Below are positions 6,322 to 8,245 of a stretch of DNA of 8,245 nt, in pieces. The stretch's first letter is position 1. Every line of letters starts with the position of its first letter. Source of the DNA: AA29 sp041481445 (lineage in GTDB: Bacteria; Acidobacteriota; Vicinamibacteria; Fen-336). Made by a program: the position numbers and the translations under genes. The notes beneath the pieces are model-generated. The model was given only the letters and a program-made list of their open reading frames with translations, was not told the DNA's origin and searched no databases. The DNA is taken from the NCBI GenBank assembly GCA_041481445.1, contig JBGPBV010000233.1, positions 1-8,245 of the forward strand, in the 5' to 3' direction.

Positions 6322-7344
6322 CTATCGCGGGCGGGGCGGCCGCAGCATCAGGTCCTCGATGACCTGCGCCATCTCCGCCGGAGGCCTCTTCTCGACCAGG
6401 TAGCGGTGGCTCTTGCGGGTGGTCGGGAGCCACTCGTTGTACGTGGACCGCGCGGAGACGTGCATGAGGGCGAGCCCGGGCTCGGACTCCGTCCAGTACG
6501 CGCCCGCCCCGCGCACCGCATACAGCACGGCCGTCTGGTCCCAGCTCTGGCGGTCCTCGAGACCGTTGAAGTGAAGGTAGGCGGCCCGGACCGGGCTCGG
6601 GTCCGGGCCCTCGCGCAGGCGCCGTCCCGTCCGGATGCGTGATCCGATCTCGAAACCGGAGAACACGACCGGCGTCGGCCAGTCGCTCAGGACGACGAGC
6701 GAGGCCACGGGGTCGATCCGGAGGTTGTACTCGCCGTCGCCGTTGCTGAAGCGCCCGTCCGGGAACTTGCCGCCCATGCAGACCCAGAGCCGGACCTTGC
6801 GCCGGACGAGCTCCTCGCCCGTGAGGGAGCTGACCGCGTCCGGCGGCGTGTCGAGGAGGCTCCTCAGGTTCGTGAGGAAGCCGACCGAGACGACTACCAC
6901 GCTCGCGTCCGGCTGCGCGGCCAGGACCTTCCGGTAGAGGAGCGCGGCCTCGGGGGCGTCGCTCGTCCGCCGGAGACGATGGGGGAACGCGCCCGCCACC
7001 GCCTCCGCGTATTTCGAAGGCGTCTCCTCCGTGCCCGCCGCCGGCGTCGCGCGCGGGCACGCGATCGGGATGTCGGGGCGCCCGTACCAGGTGTCGATCG
7101 CGTCCACGCAGGGCCCGACGTTCTCGTTGCGGGAGGAGACCCCGATCGCCAGGATCTCGGCCTCGCCGAGGTCGGCCAGGGCGTGCAGGATCGCCAGGGC
7201 GCCGACGTCGTCGACGTCGGAGGCCATGTCGGTGTCGAAGACGATGCGGACGGGCGAGTCCGCCGCCGCCCTCGCGGGAGACGCGGCGGCGACGAGCGCG
7301 GCGACCAGGAGGACGACGCGCGGCGTCATCGACGGAAGGGCCAT
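6322..7344 (-). CDS. exported nucleoside hydrolase-like protein
   Basis: This 340-residue protein has a Sec signal peptide (hydrophobic 9-21, cleavage likely after ARA at 24-26) and so should act in the periplasm or outside the cell. The nucleoside hydrolase fold is supported by the calcium-binding Asp cluster FDTDMASDVDD (36-46) and ASVVVVSVGFLTNL (147-160, the family's G-x-LTNL step). MGG (190-192), EYNLRIDP (205-212) and SWDQTAVLYAV (267-277) follow. The last replaces the usual HDP motif, leaving Asp269 as the likely fourth metal ligand. Members hydrolyse the N-glycosidic bond of ribonucleosides, but exported variants of this kind are poorly characterised, so base release is only a prediction. 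I start at ATG 7344 because the signal peptide follows at once; ATG 7329 also works, whereas the frame reaches 7479 only through a stretch with no export signal. No clear Shine-Dalgarno is seen. It stands alone, convergent to the reductase and divergent from the propeller gene. Confidence 0.82.
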   Translation of the reverse strand: MALPSMTPRVVLLVAALVAAASPARAAADSPVRIVFDTDMASDVDDVGALAILHALADLGEAEILAIGVSSRNENVGPCVDAIDTWYGRPDIPIACPRATPAAGTEETPSKYAEAVAGAFPHRLRRTSDAPEAALLYRKVLAAQPDASVVVVSVGFLTNLRSLLDTPPDAVSSLTGEELVRRKVRLWVCMGGKFPDGRFSNGDGEYNLRIDPVASLVVLSDWPTPVVFSGFEIGSRIRTGRRLREGPDPSPVRAAYLHFNGLEDRQSWDQTAVLYAVRGAGAYWTESEPGLALMHVSARSTYNEWLPTTRKSHRYLVEKRPPAEMAQVIEDLMLRPPRPR

Positions 7345-7356
7345 CGGGAGGCGGCG

Positions 7357-7362
7357 ATTGTA
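7357..7362 (-). promoter_or_regulatory. -10-like hexamer upstream of the nucleoside hydrolase gene
   Basis: TACAAT on the minus strand (five of six to consensus) ends 12 bases before the ATG at 7344, so transcription would begin only a few bases before the start codon. This agrees with the missing Shine-Dalgarno and suggests a nearly leaderless message. No good -35 is seen. Confidence 0.2.
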
Positions 7363-7399
7363 GCCACGTCCCGCCTCGAACGGGCTCGAGAGCGCGCGA

Positions 7400-7429
7400 T
7401 TGACCGGATCGCCGGGCCGGGCGTACTGT
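7400..7429 (+). promoter_or_regulatory. candidate promoter for the beta-propeller gene
   Basis: TTGACC (7400-7405) is a five-of-six -35 match. It lies 18 bases before TACTGT (7424-7429), which keeps the TA and final T of a -10. Transcription would start near 7436, about 40 bases before the ATG at 7478. The -35 quality and the 18-base spacer repeat the layout proposed upstream of the prepilin gene. Confidence 0.3.
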
Positions 7430-7467
7430 GTCCGGCTACTGCGATCGGGCGGGGCCGTGCCGTGGCC

Positions 7468-7473
7468 GGGAGG
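7468..7473 (+). promoter_or_regulatory. ribosome binding site for the beta-propeller gene
   Basis: GGGAGG lies 4 bases before the ATG at 7478. The spacing is short, but the match is good and no better in-frame start precedes the signal peptide. Confidence 0.5.
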
Positions 7474-7477
7474 CGAC

Positions 7478-8245
7478 ATGAGGACACCGAGGAAGGTGAG
7501 GACCCTGGTCGCGGCGTTGGTCCTGACGGCCGGCCCCGTCGCCTCCGCCTTCGCGGCCGAGCCTCCCGAGTTCGCCTACGTCGCGAACTACGTTGCCCGG
7601 ACCGTCTCCGCCTTCCGGATCAATGCCTTCACCGGCGCGCTCGAGGCGCTGCCCGGACCACCCGCCGCGACCGGAGCGAACCCGGTGGCGGTGGTCGTGG
7701 CCGACAACCGGTTCGTCTATGTCGTCAACAACGGCGCGAACGACCCCGGTGGGATCGGGACGGTGTCGGGGTTCTCGCTCGACGGCACGGGCGCCCTCTC
7801 GCCTGTACCCGGTTCGCCCTTCGACGCCGCGGTCAATCCGGCCGCCACTGACCTCACCTCCGCCACGGTGGACCCTGGCGGCCACTTCCTCTACGTGACG
7901 GATGCCCTCGTGGAGAAGATCCGCGGATTCCAGATCGCGCCGACCGGTGCGCTCTCCCCGATACCCGGCTCCCCGTTCCCGCTCGGCAACAACGCCGACG
8001 CCATCGCCGTGCATCCCTCGGGGCGGGTCCTCTACGCCGCCGCCTACTTGACCGGGGTCGCGGGCGGCGATGGGATCGCCACCTACTCGATCGACCCGGC
8101 GACAGGCGCGCTCACGCGCCTGGCCCCGGGCGCCCCGCTGGCCACGGACGGCGGGCAGTGGCCGCGCGGCGGCCTGGTCGATCCGTCCGGCCGCTACTTC
8201 TACGCCGCGAACGCGACGTCAGGGAACGTCTCCGCCTACGCCCTC
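7478..8245 (+). CDS. secreted YVTN / lactonase-type beta-propeller protein, partial
   Basis: The 256 visible codons run off the right edge with no stop. A signal peptide with basic residues (Arg2, Arg5, Lys6, Arg8) and a hydrophobic core (9-22) ends near ASAFAAE (22-28), so the protein is exported. The rest consists of about 45-55-residue repeats, each opening with an aromatic YV/YA strand: FAYVANY (32), FVYVVNN (79), FLYVTDA (137), VLYAAAY (184), YFYAANA (240). These are joined by SAFRI/SGFSL/RGFQI/ATYSI strands, TGAL turns and SP(V/I)PGSPF loops. This matches the 7-bladed lactonase/6-phosphogluconolactonase-like and YVTN propeller families; five blades are visible. A cytoplasmic lactonase role is unlikely given the export signal; surface binding or an uncharacterised extracytoplasmic function is more likely. 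The divergent neighbour is the exported nucleoside hydrolase, so a shared control region is possible. Confidence 0.85.
   Translation, partial: MRTPRKVRTLVAALVLTAGPVASAFAAEPPEFAYVANYVARTVSAFRINAFTGALEALPGPPAATGANPVAVVVADNRFVYVVNNGANDPGGIGTVSGFSLDGTGALSPVPGSPFDAAVNPAATDLTSATVDPGGHFLYVTDALVEKIRGFQIAPTGALSPIPGSPFPLGNNADAIAVHPSGRVLYAAAYLTGVAGGDGIATYSIDPATGALTRLAPGAPLATDGGQWPRGGLVDPSGRYFYAANATSGNVSAYAL

Noticed and set aside
7345..7479. N-terminal extension of the nucleoside hydrolase gene to ATG 7479
   Set aside because: It would add 45 Pro/Arg/Ser-rich residues before a good signal peptide, bury that signal inside the protein, and overlap the start codon of the divergent propeller gene.
7478..8245. 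Assignment as cytoplasmic 6-phosphogluconolactonase (pgl)
   Set aside because: The N-terminal signal peptide and SP(V/I)PGSPF-type repeats fit a secreted YVTN propeller. No pentose phosphate neighbour is present, so a pgl symbol is not justified.

Overview
This is a GC-rich (roughly 70% by eye), gene-dense stretch of bacterial chromosome with no RNA genes, insertion sequences or CRISPR arrays. I read six protein-coding genes, two of them cut by the window edges, and no gene-free stretch longer than about 165 bases. The organism looks like a high-GC, environmental, Gram-negative-type bacterium. The clues are a lipoprotein phosphodiesterase with a TPR tail, a DUF2723/TMEM260-type membrane protein with TPRs, a prepilin of the style common in Planctomycetota, Verrucomicrobiota and Acidobacteriota, and Sec-exported enzymes. 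Acidobacteriota or Planctomycetota is my best guess, with low confidence. The base composition makes long open frames appear opposite real genes, and those were discarded.

Left part (1-3788, minus strand): a two-gene unit. The upstream gene (3788 to 1776) encodes a lipoprotein of the alkaline-phosphatase/type I phosphodiesterase superfamily followed by about five TPRs. Its stop codon overlaps, as GTGA, the GTG start of a polytopic DUF2723-family protein (GT117/TMEM260-like glycosyltransferase) that also ends in TPRs and runs off the left edge. The tight overlap and shared architecture suggest a joint job at the outer face of the cytoplasmic membrane, perhaps glycan transfer and trimming.

Middle (3789-5274): a 163-base divergent control region holds an outward-facing inverted repeat whose two arms each contain a -10-like hexamer. 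It precedes a 428-residue prepilin-type protein on the plus strand. This protein carries a class III signal, an EF-hand-like loop, a His-rich patch and an H-X10-DG motif close to the H-X9-DG signature of the planctomycete-type prepilin family. No other pilus or secretion genes are visible. A 12-bp perfect hairpin follows the gene.

Right part (5316-8245): an aldo/keto reductase (plus) lacks the usual catalytic His. It converges, 7 bases apart, on an exported nucleoside-hydrolase-like protein (minus). A 133-base divergent region separates that from a partial secreted YVTN/lactonase-type beta-propeller protein (plus) that runs off the right edge. These three look like independent transcription units. 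I see no complete undescribed system; the coupled TPR-glycosyltransferase/TPR-phosphodiesterase pair and the multi-motif orphan prepilin are the most interesting items.
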